In this document: positions 42,477 to 53,708 of the stretch, one piece after another
How positions within the stretch are numbered: position 1 is the first letter of the stretch
How the letters are laid out: each line of letters starts with the position of its first letter
Origin: Sporopachydermia quercuum
Lineage: Eukaryota > Ascomycota > Sporopachydermiomycetes > Sporopachydermiales > Sporopachydermiaceae
DNA length: 64,000 bases
Reading direction: 5' to 3'
Assembly (NCBI GenBank): GCA_001599295.1
Contig: BCGN01000002.1
Span: 1,116,001 to 1,180,000, forward strand
The notes under the pieces: generated by a model
Databases searched by the model: none
What the model saw: only the letters and a program-made list of their open reading frames with translations
Told to the model about the DNA's origin: nothing
Position numbers and translations under genes: made by a program

Positions 42477-44324
42477 TCACCATGTTTCTTGAATGAATCT
42501 TCCAGTTAATTCCATTTGATTAGTGTACTCTTTTGCTTTATCCTCATTCACATCAAGTTTCTCTCTTATCAATGTTTCTATTGTAATTTTAACCTGTCTA
42601 GGCATCTTTCCTGAAGACCCACATAAGTATAAAATACCTGACTTGTTGAACAAAACATCAAAAACATCATCACCATGCTTATATAACTGATCTTGAACGT
42701 ACCCTCCACTTTGTCTTGAAAATGCTGCGAAGATCTTTAATCCTTCAGCCTCTAATTTTTCCCAATCATCTCTAAATAAATAGTCCTTATTTTTAAATCT
42801 AAAACCTGGGAATAAAATAGAATCTCCAGCTCCACCATCTGGTGCTAAACATCCTCTGTTCTTGAAATCTAACAATAAGCTACGTATAGGGGCTATCCCT
42901 GTACCAGGACCAACACATATAACGGGCTTATCACCCTTAGGCATTTCTAACGTAGTCTTATCAATGGAAAAAGGTATAACATCACCAACTTGTAGACTAG
43001 CAATATACTTTGTACATACACCCTCTCTTATCAGTCTAATAATTGTTTGATACTTAACGATAGCTACTGCTAAACTAAGTGTTTTAGAAGAAGGTGGAGA
43101 TGCTAGTGAATACATTCTAGGTCTCAATTGAGGTAAAACATCAAGAAGGTACTCAACTGGTAGGTTTAATGATGAAAATTCTAATAGAACCTCAAGAATG
43201 GATCTCCTTGGTCTTGATGTATAATTGAATAGATCTTCTTCGTTCTCCAACAAAGTAAACTCCTGTAACTTTTCCTGCTCTCGTTCTTCAGAGGCAAATG
43301 GCCATATAGTATCAAAAAATGCTCTTCCCGGGATAGCCATTAAATCCAAGTGATGCGTAATAAGAGATCTTAACGTTAGAGGATCAACCCAACCGCCTTG
43401 TGGGACAGAATAATTACCAGGAATCCTCACCTTACGATCAGCGAGGTCTTGCCATGTAAATCGTTCTATCAATGCATTCACATTTTCTATCCTATTAATA
43501 GGATATATTGAAACAGTATCTCCTGGTGAAACATTGATTTGGCTTTCAGGCTCAATTAACAAATGCCGAACGTCTTGGAAATGATCTTTAGCTGTCATTC
43601 TAGTATTCTCAACAATTTTTCCTCTGTAGATTGGAGAAGATGCAGGAGTTAGATGATTATTGGGGTTATTGTTGTTATTGATTCTTATTAGAGACATAGC
43701 AGCTGGTTGTAGTTCAGTTAATCGTTTAGGTTTCAGAATTTCAACAGTCAATTCGTACTTCACTGGAAGACTCTGCTTTGGTACTATTGTTTCAAACTCA
43801 ACTCCTGGTAATAATTCCTTGACTATATTCTTCATTAAGATTGATTCCCATTCCATGAAAAACCTATCAACACCTTCGGGACTCATTTCATCACCTTCGC
43901 CTCTAGTAGAGAAAACTGTAGCACCCAGTTGCAACAACCTTTTATGCAATTTTCTGATAGCCCAATTGTATTTAGTATAAGATGAATCACCTAAACCAAA
44001 AGTCGAAAATCTAATATGAGATAACAAATTTGATGGTAAATCCGTGCGTAAGAGGAACTTCCAGAATTTCCTGCAGTTCCTAGGTAAATCACCTTGTCCT
44101 GTAGTTGAACAAAGAAATATCATATGGCTTTCTTTCAGGAGATCTTTCAAATCATAATCATTCATTTCAAAAACTCTTGAAGTTATTCCATATCTTTCAC
44201 ATTTTCTTGATAGTTGTCGACTTAACTCCGCTGAGTTTCCTGTCTCCGTACCTACTAGAATCGTTACTAGAGCTTTGGAAGCTCTCGTTTCAGCACTATA
44301 GTCACCTTTTGATTCATCTACCAT
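42477..44324 (-). CDS. TAH18: NADPH-dependent diflavin reductase Tah18
   Basis: Supplies electrons to Dre2 in cytosolic iron-sulfur protein assembly. It has 615 aa and no intron. An N-terminal flavodoxin domain opens with VGTETGNSAELSRQ and contains STTGQGDLP and FSTFGLGDSSY. The FAD domain has PRMYSLASPP, and the NADPH domain has GPGTGIAPIRS. It ends in an aromatic Trp (IQETW), as this family does. A Pro/Asn-rich linker of about 30 residues lies between the FMN and FAD domains. It is divergent from MGE1 and convergent with the HAA1-like gene (254 bp). Confidence 0.95.
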   Translation of the reverse strand: MVDESKGDYSAETRASKALVTILVGTETGNSAELSRQLSRKCERYGITSRVFEMNDYDLKDLLKESHMIFLCSTTGQGDLPRNCRKFWKFLLRTDLPSNLLSHIRFSTFGLGDSSYTKYNWAIRKLHKRLLQLGATVFSTRGEGDEMSPEGVDRFFMEWESILMKNIVKELLPGVEFETIVPKQSLPVKYELTVEILKPKRLTELQPAAMSLIRINNNNNPNNHLTPASSPIYRGKIVENTRMTAKDHFQDVRHLLIEPESQINVSPGDTVSIYPINRIENVNALIERFTWQDLADRKVRIPGNYSVPQGGWVDPLTLRSLITHHLDLMAIPGRAFFDTIWPFASEEREQEKLQEFTLLENEEDLFNYTSRPRRSILEVLLEFSSLNLPVEYLLDVLPQLRPRMYSLASPPSSKTLSLAVAIVKYQTIIRLIREGVCTKYIASLQVGDVIPFSIDKTTLEMPKGDKPVICVGPGTGIAPIRSLLLDFKNRGCLAPDGGAGDSILFPGFRFKNKDYLFRDDWEKLEAEGLKIFAAFSRQSGGYVQDQLYKHGDDVFDVLFNKSGILYLCGSSGKMPRQVKITIETLIREKLDVNEDKAKEYTNQMELTGRFIQETW

Positions 44325-45224
44325 TGTGTTATGCAGTGTGTTACGAGATCAGGTAAAACATGAAGAGATCTAATCGAAATGCAAATGAACTGGCTATGAT
44401 TCTTCTCCTTCTTATCTTTAACTTTTTTATTTTCTTATTTTTTTATTTTCTGGTTTCCTTCTCCACAGGTTGATACAATTCTAGCTCTTTGGCCCTTCGC
44501 TCTGCCTGCCATACATTTCTTCGGTGGAACTGTCAATATTGATGAGACAATAAGATTTGAATTCTTGCTATCCACTTCAACCCCCGAGACTCTTATCGCC
44601 AAATCTTCAGTTGATTTCATAAGCAGCAACACTCTCATTCGTTTACGATAGTAAACCTCAACAATATAGCTTATTTGATTGATTTTCTAAAACATATTAT
44701 CTCCTATCCTCTGATTGGTCTGTATATGAGAACAGTATCATTTATTGCATTCTATTTTCTTTTAGCTAATTCGAACTCTTCCATAGCTCAAGATTTTTTT
44801 CACTTATTATTACCCCTGCATGAATTCAAATCCCGGCTAATTTCAGTAATTGATCCTATCATTCTATGAATTCCTGTGATTACTAAGTCAAGTAAACATC
44901 ATACTGCCTTTTTTGATTTAGGATTTACGTATTACGTAATCTGATGATCGAAAAATTATACTGAAATACGGATATAATGGTATTATCATTGAGTGTATAA
45001 TTTCCGATGATTATCACCTTCCTTCCCTTCGCAAAGAGTTCCATGACCATCTGTATCATTATGACCGCCAGGTTGATTGATCTTTTTTCATTATGTGAGT
45101 ACTCTTCTCCCTAATTTGAAAATTATCAATGTACTAGTTTGTTCATCCAATATATTAATGAAAGGAAACCTTACGGATTCTTTGTAGCAATCAAGTTTCC
45201 ACAGGTTTATCTAGTGTTGTCAGA
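44325..45224. promoter_or_regulatory. Divergent region TAH18 / MGE1
   Basis: 900 bp. A 67-codon minus-strand frame with an ATG at 44638 (44435-44638) lies upstream of TAH18; its product starts MRVLLLMKSTEDLAIRVSG and ends in a Lys-rich tail. I do not recognise it, and it may be an upstream ORF or chance. A poly-A/T stretch at about 44415-44450 precedes it. Nothing else seen. Confidence 0.4.
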
Positions 45225-45977
45225 ATGAGTATCCTGAGAACTCCTTACCTAATTACCTGGAACAGGTCCATCAGCACAGCTTTCAATACAAATAGAAATG
45301 CAGCCATCATAAGGTCTGCTGTCAAGCAAAGGTATTGTGACAGTAAACCTACTTTGTCTGCAGGTTTTCACACTTCCATAATAAGGCCGACCAAAGATGC
45401 TAAAGAGACGAGCAATTCTGAATCTGAGACAACTGCTGAAAATACTGCCGAATCACCAGAAGTTGAAACAGAAGTCGACCAGAATGATCCTTTAGCAAAA
45501 TGCCAATCTGAGCTAGAAAAATCTAAAGCTGAAACTGCCCAATTGAAGGACTTTTATATGCGTACTCTTGCTGATTTCAAGAATCTTCAAAAGACAACCG
45601 AAAGAGAAATTAAGAAAGCAAAGGATTTTGCTCTTCAGAAGTTTGCCAAAGATTTACTCGAATCGGCAGACAATTTTGATAGAGCATTGAGTTCTGTTCC
45701 CGAAGAGCTAGTGACTCAAAATAAGCAAGTTCTCGATGTAGTTGAAGGTGTCAAAATGACCAGAGATGTGTTCATGAAAACCCTTGCAAAACACGGAATT
45801 GAGAAAATTGATCCCAAAGGCGAGAAATTTGATCCTAATTTGCATGAAGCCACATTTGAAGTTCCTCAACCAGATAAAGAGCCTGGATCTGTATTTTTCG
45901 TCCAACAAGTAGGTTATTCACTTAATAATAGAGTTATCCGTCCTGCGAAAGTTGGTGTCGTTAAAGAAGTAGAATAA
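45225..45977 (+). CDS. MGE1: Mitochondrial GrpE nucleotide-exchange factor
   Basis: Exchange factor for matrix Hsp70 (Ssc1) in protein import and folding. It is 250 aa with no intron. The presequence is rich in Arg, Ser and Asn; an acidic spacer (residues 70-90) is followed by a long coiled coil and the GrpE core: FYMRTLADFKNLQKTTEREI, LLESADNFDRALS, the KHGIEKIDPKGEKFDPNLHEA block in pieces, and VGYSLNNRVIRPAKVGVVK. The last block is the PROSITE GrpE signature region. Confidence 0.96.
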   Translation: MSILRTPYLITWNRSISTAFNTNRNAAIIRSAVKQRYCDSKPTLSAGFHTSIIRPTKDAKETSNSESETTAENTAESPEVETEVDQNDPLAKCQSELEKSKAETAQLKDFYMRTLADFKNLQKTTEREIKKAKDFALQKFAKDLLESADNFDRALSSVPEELVTQNKQVLDVVEGVKMTRDVFMKTLAKHGIEKIDPKGEKFDPNLHEATFEVPQPDKEPGSVFFVQQVGYSLNNRVIRPAKVGVVKEVE

Positions 45978-46363
45978 CTGATTCGTCCATCCTCATTTAA
46001 ACGTCATTGATTCCATTAAGGCGCGTTTCGGGTCAATAGAAGAGGCTGAGTTCATTTTGATAGAGTCATTCGTCTGAAAAAAAAAGGTAATAAATGGTAG
46101 TGATATCAGACCTGTTGGAGTCTGATCATAAGTTTACTCAAGTAGAGCTACGATATATTGAGAATACACACATATGTACATAATGAGAATAATCTACATT
46201 TTATGCTTCTTATGTAACAGGGAAGGTAAGTCATTGTAGTATATACAAGAAAATAGAAAATCAAGTATGATTGTCTACCAAACATAGCTATGTTTTCATA
46301 AATGAGCTACCAAATTCCAGTTAATTGATAAATTTCTTAGTAGAACACAATGTTCTTCCTTAG
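45978..46363. terminator. Convergent 3' region MGE1 / MSF1
   Basis: 386 bp between two stops. It contains an A-run at about 46078-46086 and AT-rich sequence; no gene or structured RNA was recognised. Confidence 0.4.
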
Positions 46364-47811
46364 CTATCTCAGTTCCACTTTATAAGTCTCAACAAGTTGC
46401 TCTCTCACTTTATCTTGTAAAGAATTTATTTCATCGTTAGTTAAGTTTCTATCCATTGACTGATAGTTAATTCTATAACATAAACTCTTTTTATTAGTCT
46501 TTGGGTGAACAAACTGATCAATCAGTGCAACACTTTCAACCAAATCTCCCCCAATGCCTCTAACCAGTTCCATCAAATCATTTTCGTGCATCTCATTTGC
46601 TAAGTCAGAATATGGTAACCAAAATGAAACGTCCCTAGTAGTCCCTGGATACTTGGAATACGGTCTGAATGTTCTAATCTTACCATCTTGAAATTGTTCT
46701 ACAAATCTTTCATCTTGACTCCAAAGAATACGAATATCAGGTATGCCAAACAACAACATTGCAATTCTATCTAAACCAATTCCAAAGGCCCAACCAACTT
46801 TTTCACCTACTCCTGAATTCTCTAGAACATATTTTTGAACAACACCACATCCACAGCATTCTAGCCAATCTCCTTTCCACCAGACTTCAATCTCCCAACT
46901 AGGAGACGTCCAAGGGAAATATGCTTCAACCCACCGAACTTTCAAAGGTTCATGAAGATCAGGATCATCATGACCATCAGCAATAGCCGCCTTCTTTGCC
47001 GTATTAAACACCTCATCAACTAGCAATTCGATTGTTCTTTTCAGATGCTGTCCAATCAATTCAGTCTCTAATTCGGACATATGACTTTGTCTAGGATTAA
47101 TCTTATCGTCAAATGGTAGTCCATTATCTTCCACAATTAAAGCAGTTTTGGGAATTGCTGCAAGATCAGCTTTGAGTCTATCAATCAACTGTTCTTTTCC
47201 ACCCAGTTCCTTTTCGCTCCATACACGGCCACCCTCTAATTGGTGGAATCCTGGATAATGAGTACGATCTATTTCATCTCTTCTGTATACATCAGCACAA
47301 ATCAAATACCCAGGAGTCTTAGATTTCGTGAAACATTCTTGTTCATGTGCTGAGGTATGAGTCCGTAACAATGTGTCCTTGTTTATGTAGTATGTATCTG
47401 TTTTGCTTCTACCGGGATGATCTTTTGGGAAACCTAGAACATCGAAATTCTCATAGGTAGTCACAACAGGATCAAAATCCTTGTAAATAGTGTATCCAAG
47501 TCCTCCAAATCGTTTCTCGATCAAACTCTGTAAAATACCTATAGGATGACCAGACTGTTTATATAGTTTCCTTTCAGTTAACTTAAGAATTGTAGGAGTA
47601 ACATTAGTCCATTCATCAGTTTTATATTCCTTGCCACCAATTGCAATTACAGATGCTATCCAATTGAGTTAGTCCCCGTTAGAAAAAAGTCATTGTGCGG
47701 TTTGATAATCAAATTGATAGTCAAATATCACATACGTTTGCTGTTCGTGGCATAACGTCGAATAGCTCCTGAGATGCTTGAGCGACAGGCTAAAACGACA
47801 GTTCTACTCAT
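46364..47811 (-). CDS. MSF1: Mitochondrial phenylalanyl-tRNA synthetase
   Basis: Exons 47811-47736 (76 nt) and 47655-46364, giving 455 aa. The 80-nt intron has donor GTATGT and a GACTAAC branch point. Exon 1 plus the start of exon 2 form the presequence (MSRTVVLACRSSISGAIRRYA). The class II core includes THTSAHEQECF, motif 2 VYRRDEIDRTHYPGFHQLEG and motif 3 GLDRIAMLLFGIPDIR. The C-terminal 95 residues are the ferredoxin-fold anticodon-binding domain (SKYPGTTRDVSFW). This monomeric form charges mitochondrial tRNA-Phe. Confidence 0.96.
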
Positions 47812-48318
47812 GATCAATCATGTAAACTAGAGATTAACACTAGATTTTAACAAATATCAAAGGCTGTTAGTTGCTCTCAAGTTTCAAAATTCACCACTTG
47901 GGTGTTACTGTCATCGATCATCAATACTATCAATCAATCAATCCAGCATTAATTTACTCTCTCACTCAATCACTTAACTCAATGTTATTTCAATAAGCTA
48001 ACAACCTGATAAGGGACGGATATTAATTATTATTACTGGAAATTATATGAAGAGCCAAGTACATTGTTTCCGGATTTTAAAACAGGGTAACCAACACCTA
48101 TTCATTTAATCCAAAATTATTATCCATACGTAATACATCCAAAGAATTATGTCTATTGATTATGTTCACAAGATTGAAAAGCAATAGCGGCTATACCTAG
48201 ATTCGACTTTGGTTGGACTTATTGGTCATTATTTGATTTTCCAGAGGATTTTTTCAGATTGAACATTTGCTGTCCGATATTCGTATGGACCCTAGATGGA
48301 TACAATAGTATAAGCAAA
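47812..48318. promoter_or_regulatory. Divergent region MSF1 / MRPL16
   Basis: 507 bp between two mitochondrial-translation genes transcribed away from each other. It contains ATCAATCAATCAATC-like short repeats near 47930-47945. No gene seen. Confidence 0.45.
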
Positions 48319-49207
48319 ATGTTCAGTCCGTTTTCCCTAACCCGTCGTCCAGTTGGTATGTTGTGGTGGTACATATAATAGAAGAGTAAACAATAATGGC
48401 TGTCTAAATAAGATTGATCATAAATTAGTTTAGGAAATCTACGTTTATACTATTGGTATTAACATTAGTAGCTGCCGCTGGCTTCTTCAACACCCTCAAG
48501 GAAGTGTTCGCACCTCAAGGAATTACTGTTCGTCATGGGCATCAATATTGTATGTTGAGTTAACTCTAACTACTTAGAAATTCAGTAAAGTTCCGATTCC
48601 CATTTGGGATTTTTATGTCTTTTTTGCTAACGCTAGAATAGCACCCGTCTTTCAACGAATCAAGAAGAAACACAAGGGTAGAGTTCCTATTCGTATTGGC
48701 GGATCTATCAAAGGTTCTATTATGAAGTTTGGAGACTTTGGATTGAGATTAAGATCTGAAGGTACAAGAATGAAGGCTATTCAATTACAGCAGGCAGAAG
48801 AAGCTATTATGAGAGCCCTAAGACCTGTGCAAGGGCAATTATGGAGTAGATTGGCGACTGATATTGCGGTTTGCGTGAAAGGTAATGAAACACGTATGGG
48901 TAAAGGTAAAGGTGCTTTCGATCATTGGATGGTGCGTGTTCCAACAGGAAAACTTGTCTTTGAAATCGGTGGACAAAATTTACACAGTAGAATTGCGAAA
49001 GAAGCCTTAAGAAAAGCTTCAACTAAGTTGCCTGGTGTTTTTGATATAATCACCAAAGATGATTTACCAAAAGTTGGTTTCAAGAAAGTTCCTCTTCCAA
49101 CTGAAAAGATAAACTATTATGAGGAATTCAAGCGAAATCCGAAGAAGAAGTTTGAAAACTTGATAAAATCAAAATTACCGGAATATAAGGAGTACAGATT
49201 AAGGTAA
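48319..49207 (+). CDS. MRPL16: Mitochondrial ribosomal protein uL16m
   Basis: Exons 48319-48355 (37 nt), 48469-48549 (81 nt) and 48642-49207, giving 227 aa. Exon 1 and exon 2 encode the presequence (MFSPFSLTRRPVVAAAGFF). The last intron shows a TGCTAACG branch point. The L16 core includes KHKGRVPIRIGGSIKGS, FGLRLRSEGTRM, CVKGNETRMGKGKGAFDHW and VRVPTGKLVFEI. uL16m sits at the A-site side of the large subunit. The gene converges with RFC5, with 120 bp between stops. Confidence 0.95.
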
Positions 49208-49327
49208 AGGAAGCGAGCCCTTCATGTATATAATGAAAGAAAAATTGAACTACTATCTGATCGTTTCTAATAACTGTATCTTCTCTACGTAGAATGATTG
49301 AGAGAAACCAAAAATCCATTTTCTGAT

Positions 49328-50777
49328 CTAATAAGCTGACGCTGTTTTCTCTAAAACAACCATTGCCTTTGCTGTGAACCCTTCAAGATGAAAAATTGCT
49401 TTAGATCCAATACTCAGTCGATCATCCTAAAAACAGAACGGTTAGTATTGTGCAATAAAAACATAAGCATCATAAACTGATCGGCATACTTACAAACTCA
49501 GCTGCCAATTCAATTATTTGAGGTTTCACATTGCTATTGGCGGCATTTAATAGTATGAAGACTAGGGTTTTTAGTATAACTTTGGCTGGAATACAATGTG
49601 CCAATAATTCATAATATGTTCCTCGAATTTGAATTAACCTACAAGTTAGTAATTTATTCAATTAAAGGTTCAAAGTTTCTCACCAAACTCATAAAGTTTC
49701 TTTAACTTACTTATTGACACTTCTCTCCTTTATAATTCCTTGCCCAATACGATTTATTACCTCTTCCCAATCCGCTTGTACAATTGGTGTTCTTGAAGAT
49801 AACTCATCACTAGAAAATTACTATGCGTTAGACTGGTGACCTCTAAAGAGAAGAAATAGAAGAAAGAAAATCACTAATAATGGACATCATCCATTTCGCT
49901 ATATCGACTTACTATTGCATATAAAGTGATTCAAGAATCAATAACGCTTTGCGTAGATTTCTTCCACTGGCTTGTATGATGTTATCAAATAAAATTTCGC
50001 GTTCATTTTCGCTAGGTAAGTTGAGCTTTTCTTTCTTAGCTACTTTGTTGAAGATGTTCTTAATATCTGCTGGCTGTGGTGCAGCGATTCTTATGAGTAG
50101 AGTTCTTGATTTGATAGGAGGTAAGATGTTGGATGTGGTATTAGCAACTAGTATCAAACGAATGTTTGAAGAATATTTTTCCATAGTTCTTCTCAAGGCT
50201 GCTTGAGCATCTCTTGATAATGCATCAGCTTCATTGATTATAACAACTTTGAACTTATGACCATTAGTAAAATCCAGTTGTTCTGTTTGAGCAATATCTT
50301 TCAATAAATCTTGAATAACTACTCTATCGTTATTTCCCATGTCAGATGGAGTAATCTCTAAATGATGAGCACTTGAGACCACATTGAATTCTAATTTACG
50401 ATTTGAGGTAGTTTGAAACGTCCTAACATCAATTTTGATCTAATTTATTAGTGTCAATCTCAATTGATTAGTTTTATAAGTTTTGCTGAATTCATAAATC
50501 ACATACCTTTTCAACAGATGGGCCAAACAGTTCATTCAATGTAGCCAAAATTCTAGTTTTCTTTCCTGCTCCAGAGGGACCATAAACTAGTAAGTGAGGA
50601 AAATCTCCTGATGCCGCCTAAATTGTTGTTAGATAATATTCAGAGACCTCTTGTATTCGACTCTTTGTTCTTTCAAGTACGAAAACTTACCAATGCTTCT
50701 AATCGCTTTGCAATTCCTTTGTGATAATCCAAACCACTGAGGTTATGAGGCCTGTATTTATCTACCCATAAAGACAT
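49328..50777 (-). CDS. RFC5: Replication factor C subunit 5
   Basis: Clamp-loader subunit that loads PCNA (POL30, at the right end of this window). Six exons on the minus strand: 50777-50691, 50617-50507, 50439-49913, 49809-49711, 49638-49494 and 49426-49328, giving 355 aa (S. cerevisiae Rfc5 has 354). Exon 1 has [13 protein letters not shown], exon 2 the P-loop GPSGAGKKT, and exon 3 [40 protein letters not shown] and the arginine-finger region KSRTLLIR. The Walker B box reads NEAD rather than DEAD, normal for this subunit. The last exon ([17 protein letters not shown]) uses CTG at the conserved Leu, which supports the standard genetic code. Confidence 0.96.
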
Positions 50778-51260
50778 TTCCGATTCACTTAAAGAGTTGG
50801 GAACTTTTTCTCTGCAACAACTACAAAGCAAGTTTGTTTTGCTTATCAATGGTTCTCAATAACCGATAATTGTCAAGTGTATTCGATTATAATTAGTGAA
50901 CACAGCACAAGTAATGAATCATAAAGAATGAAAGATCGCGTAAAATAGAGTAGAACGCGACTATTAATTATTGTACGGAGTAGTGTAGTTAAAAGTAGTA
51001 TTACTGAGGTATTATTAGTAATCTACAAACCAGGGAACCGGACAAAGCCTGTAGATTACTTGTAGCGTCTTTCCCTGTGCTTGAAAAATCAACAGTTCTA
51101 TGGTGAATGAATAATGTGAAATTATATGCATACAACAATAATGATACGTAATAAATTTCATTTATATATATACAAGAGTTTAAAGAAGCTGAGATTCTAC
51201 CAATTTTCCTCATGCTGATTTGTTGAGAGTGAAATTCTATAGTATAGATCATGCTGACTG
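50778..51260. promoter_or_regulatory. Intergenic TIM12 to RFC5 (both minus strand), RFC5 promoter
   Basis: 483 bp. It carries an inverted pair of MCB-like cores at 50936-50960, listed separately. An 83-codon minus frame at 51001-51252 has no recognisable content. Confidence 0.45.
50936..50960. promoter_or_regulatory. Inverted pair of MCB-like cores upstream of RFC5
   Basis: TCGCGT at 50936-50941 and ACGCGA at 50955-50960 are reverse complements of each other, 13 bp apart, and lie 159-183 bp upstream of the RFC5 start. ACGCGA is a known weaker variant of the MBF site ACGCGT. Confidence 0.4.
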
Positions 51261-51741
51261 TTATATTGAACTTTGATCAGATGTGAATGTGGAAGGTTCT
51301 TTTAGTATTCCTAAAGCTTTTAAAGACTGATAAGAATCGAGATTATCAGGGCTTGATCCAACATTTTGTAAATACTATATTTTTATGTGTGTTAGTAAAT
51401 ACTGGGTTATATTTACATTCCCAACTCAGCATCAAGAAATACTTACATCACCAATGAGCCCATTGACTTTTAAAAACTTACTCACACATCTGTCAGTGCA
51501 AGTAGCTTCACCCTTATTCAGATCTTGTTCACCATATCTCCCCGGAATACATTTATTTCTGCATGTTTTCGTGAGACTGTTGTAGAATGTTAGTTCTATG
51601 TAATTCAAAACGTTTGGTAATCAAATGCACAACTTACGAATCAAAAACAACACTGATAGCTTCAAATTGAATACGAGCGGCTTCCATACGTTCTTCGTCC
51701 ACTGTCATGGAGCCCATTTGATACCCAAACATTGTTGCCAT
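51261..51741 (-). CDS. TIM12: Tim12, inner-membrane small Tim protein
   Basis: Exons on the minus strand: 51741-51638, 51576-51447 and 51374-51261, giving 115 aa. The twin CX3C motif is present as CRNKC and CTDRC with 16 residues between, as in the Tim10/Tim12 group. The flanks EAARIQFEAISVVFDSL and VNGLIGDYLQNVGSSPDN match yeast Tim12 (AGVQFDAM..TFN and NRLIGGFVQTRGFGPEN) better than Tim10, which lacks the C-terminal tail. Tim12 docks the small Tim chaperones to the TIM22 carrier translocase. The third intron boundary follows a TTTACTAACAC branch point. Confidence 0.88.
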
Positions 51742-52467
51742 TTTTAACTATTTTCGAATTCTATATTTCAATTAACCAACTCAAACCATAAAATAAAAAT
51801 AGTATCTGTTAGAATCAATTTTCCAACAAAAGACTCTGAAGGCTTTTAAATTATGTTGATACTCTGAGACAACACAACCAATCTAGAAGTCGAATAAACG
51901 TCCGAATAGAAATAATCCCATCGATAAGCCTCAAGCAATTCACTATTCCTTCAAAACACTTAATCTTCAACAACTAATAAACCTTCTAGTCCTGTATCGA
52001 TATCATCTATTATTACTTTTCCTTAGAATATTTCCTTTCTTCTCGTGCAATTATTCCATCCAACTAACCCTTCATTTATTTTTTTTCTTTTTGAAGTCTT
52101 AGTGTTTCTGATAAAGTAATCAAATAAATATTATAAGAAACTTAGAGTCTTCGGTGAATCCCCCTAAATTTCAATTATGTACATCACATGATACGGACAT
52201 TCTCAACCAACCATTCTCACTCCACTTTAATTGGGCGCACCTGGGTGGTTCGGTCCCAAAGTATGTACATGTAACACTTCTGAAAGTAGCCAACAGGCGT
52301 TGTTTCCTTGCTTGTTTTCCTTTCATGATTCTTTCTTTTGACTTAGAGGATAGCAAATAAGAGGTGCTTTGATATGGTGGTAAAAGGCGAAATTGATGTT
52401 TTGTGTTTATTATTAATGAGTTGAATTAACTTGTTTATTAAGAACATTTGGTATATTATATTTCAAA
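51742..52467. promoter_or_regulatory. Divergent region TIM12 / COX9
   Basis: 726 bp with a T/C-rich central part (about 52070-52100). An ATTGG (inverted CCAAT) at 52230-52234 is listed separately. No gene seen. Confidence 0.45.
52230..52234. promoter_or_regulatory. CCAAT box (inverted) upstream of COX9
   Basis: TTAATTGGG context, 234 bp upstream of the COX9 start. CCAAT elements bind the HAP complex that drives respiratory genes in yeasts. Short motif, so tentative. Confidence 0.3.
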
Positions 52468-53007
52468 ATGGCCGTTCCTCGTATTACTGGTACTATTAAG
52501 AGAAGAATTCTCACCGACATCTTTATTGGTATGTGTTGTGAATAGGTAGATGAATGGGTCAGAAAAAAAAGCATAAGATCTGAATAAACTAAACCACTGT
52601 TTGCTTATGGGTTTTAAGAAATATGTGATTTACTAACTATTATTTCAGGTTTAAGTAAGTTATTTAACAGTTATATAAGCAACATCAGCCGACAATGAGC
52701 AAGCACAAAGGAAAAAGTTTGATTAGACCGACCAACCTACAGTAACGCTTGGTAAAGAAGTGTTTATGAATTGCAGGCTTCAAAGTCCAACATTTCTAAG
52801 AAATAATTGAGGAAAGAGATAAAATAGATAGTTTGTTCGTTGATTAATACACGTAATTTTTGAAAGATGTTACTAACAACATAATAAGGCATCGGAGGTG
52901 TCTTTGCTTCCTACTGGTGGTGGGGATTCCACAAGAAGCTTGTGTCAACCCGTGAGAACTACTACGCCGAATTGGCCAAGAACAAGCAAGCCATTGAAGA
53001 ATCCTAA
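52468..53007 (+). CDS. COX9: Cytochrome c oxidase subunit Cox9 (VIIa), with a six-nucleotide exon
   Basis: Small transmembrane subunit of complex IV. Exons 52468-52528, 52649-52654 and 52889-53007 give 61 aa. The middle exon is GTTTAA, flanked by TACTAAC...TTTCAG on the left and GTAAGT on the right; the second intron has its own TACTAAC and AG. With it, the protein reads DIFIGLSIGGVFASYWWWGFHKK, aligning without gaps to the DIVLGFSLGGVMASYWWWGFHK of S. cerevisiae Cox9. Skipping it keeps the frame but drops Leu-Ser from the membrane helix. The N-terminus (PRITGTIKRR) also matches Cox9 (PITGTIKRR). Introns are 120 and 234 nt. Confidence 0.92.
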
Positions 53008-53708
53008 ATTAGAGATGACTTGCATTAATTGTTCGTTGATCCTTAAATTAAGGATAAAGGTTTTGGAAGGTATTAAGCATTAAGTATTCAATCAGTTAGC
53101 AAAAAAATTTGACACGTTTTAATACGGCAGTATGGCTGATCTTCAAATTGTATTCTATTACGATCTGTTAATTTTTTGTGGATCATCTTGGTTTATATAA
53201 CAATTCAATTCTGCATTAATGAAGTTTAAAGCAAGATGTAACCAATGATTGTGTACAACTCTTTTATTAGGCATTGTCTTAAGAAGTTGTTCTGTATGAC
53301 TTTTACTAAGAAATGTTTTTGTTAATTAAATAGTTATATTCTCTTTATATGTTAATCCTTATCGCTACGTAGCTTATGCTATAGTGTTTATTATAGTGTT
53401 TATTATTCGAATACTTCAAACTTGGGACTGCATCCAGTATCCCATTGCTACTACCACTTTATAAACAATTCCTTATTCCAGTGTTTGTCTTCAAACTTTA
53501 TAGGCGTCATGTAATGGGAACCTACGAATGAATTGATCTCTGACTATCGCCAACCTTGAAACAGCTTACACAAATAAGAGATTGAAGTTGAACTCATTTT
53601 TCATAAAGATGTATTCGCCCATCGGAAACACTTAGATCCCATAGAACCTTCTGTAGTCAGATGTATTAATTCTTATATATATATAAATAGGGCCCTATTC
53701 ATATGAAT
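53008..53708. terminator. Convergent 3' region COX9 / RPL33
   Basis: 701 bp between two stops, strongly AT-rich, with a TATATATATATA run at about 53674-53685 close to the RPL33 stop. No open frame or RNA gene recognised. Confidence 0.4.

Noticed and set aside
53641-53700. TATATATATATA run as a promoter
   Set aside because: It sits between two convergent stops, near the RPL33 end, so a 3'-end processing role is more likely than a TATA box.
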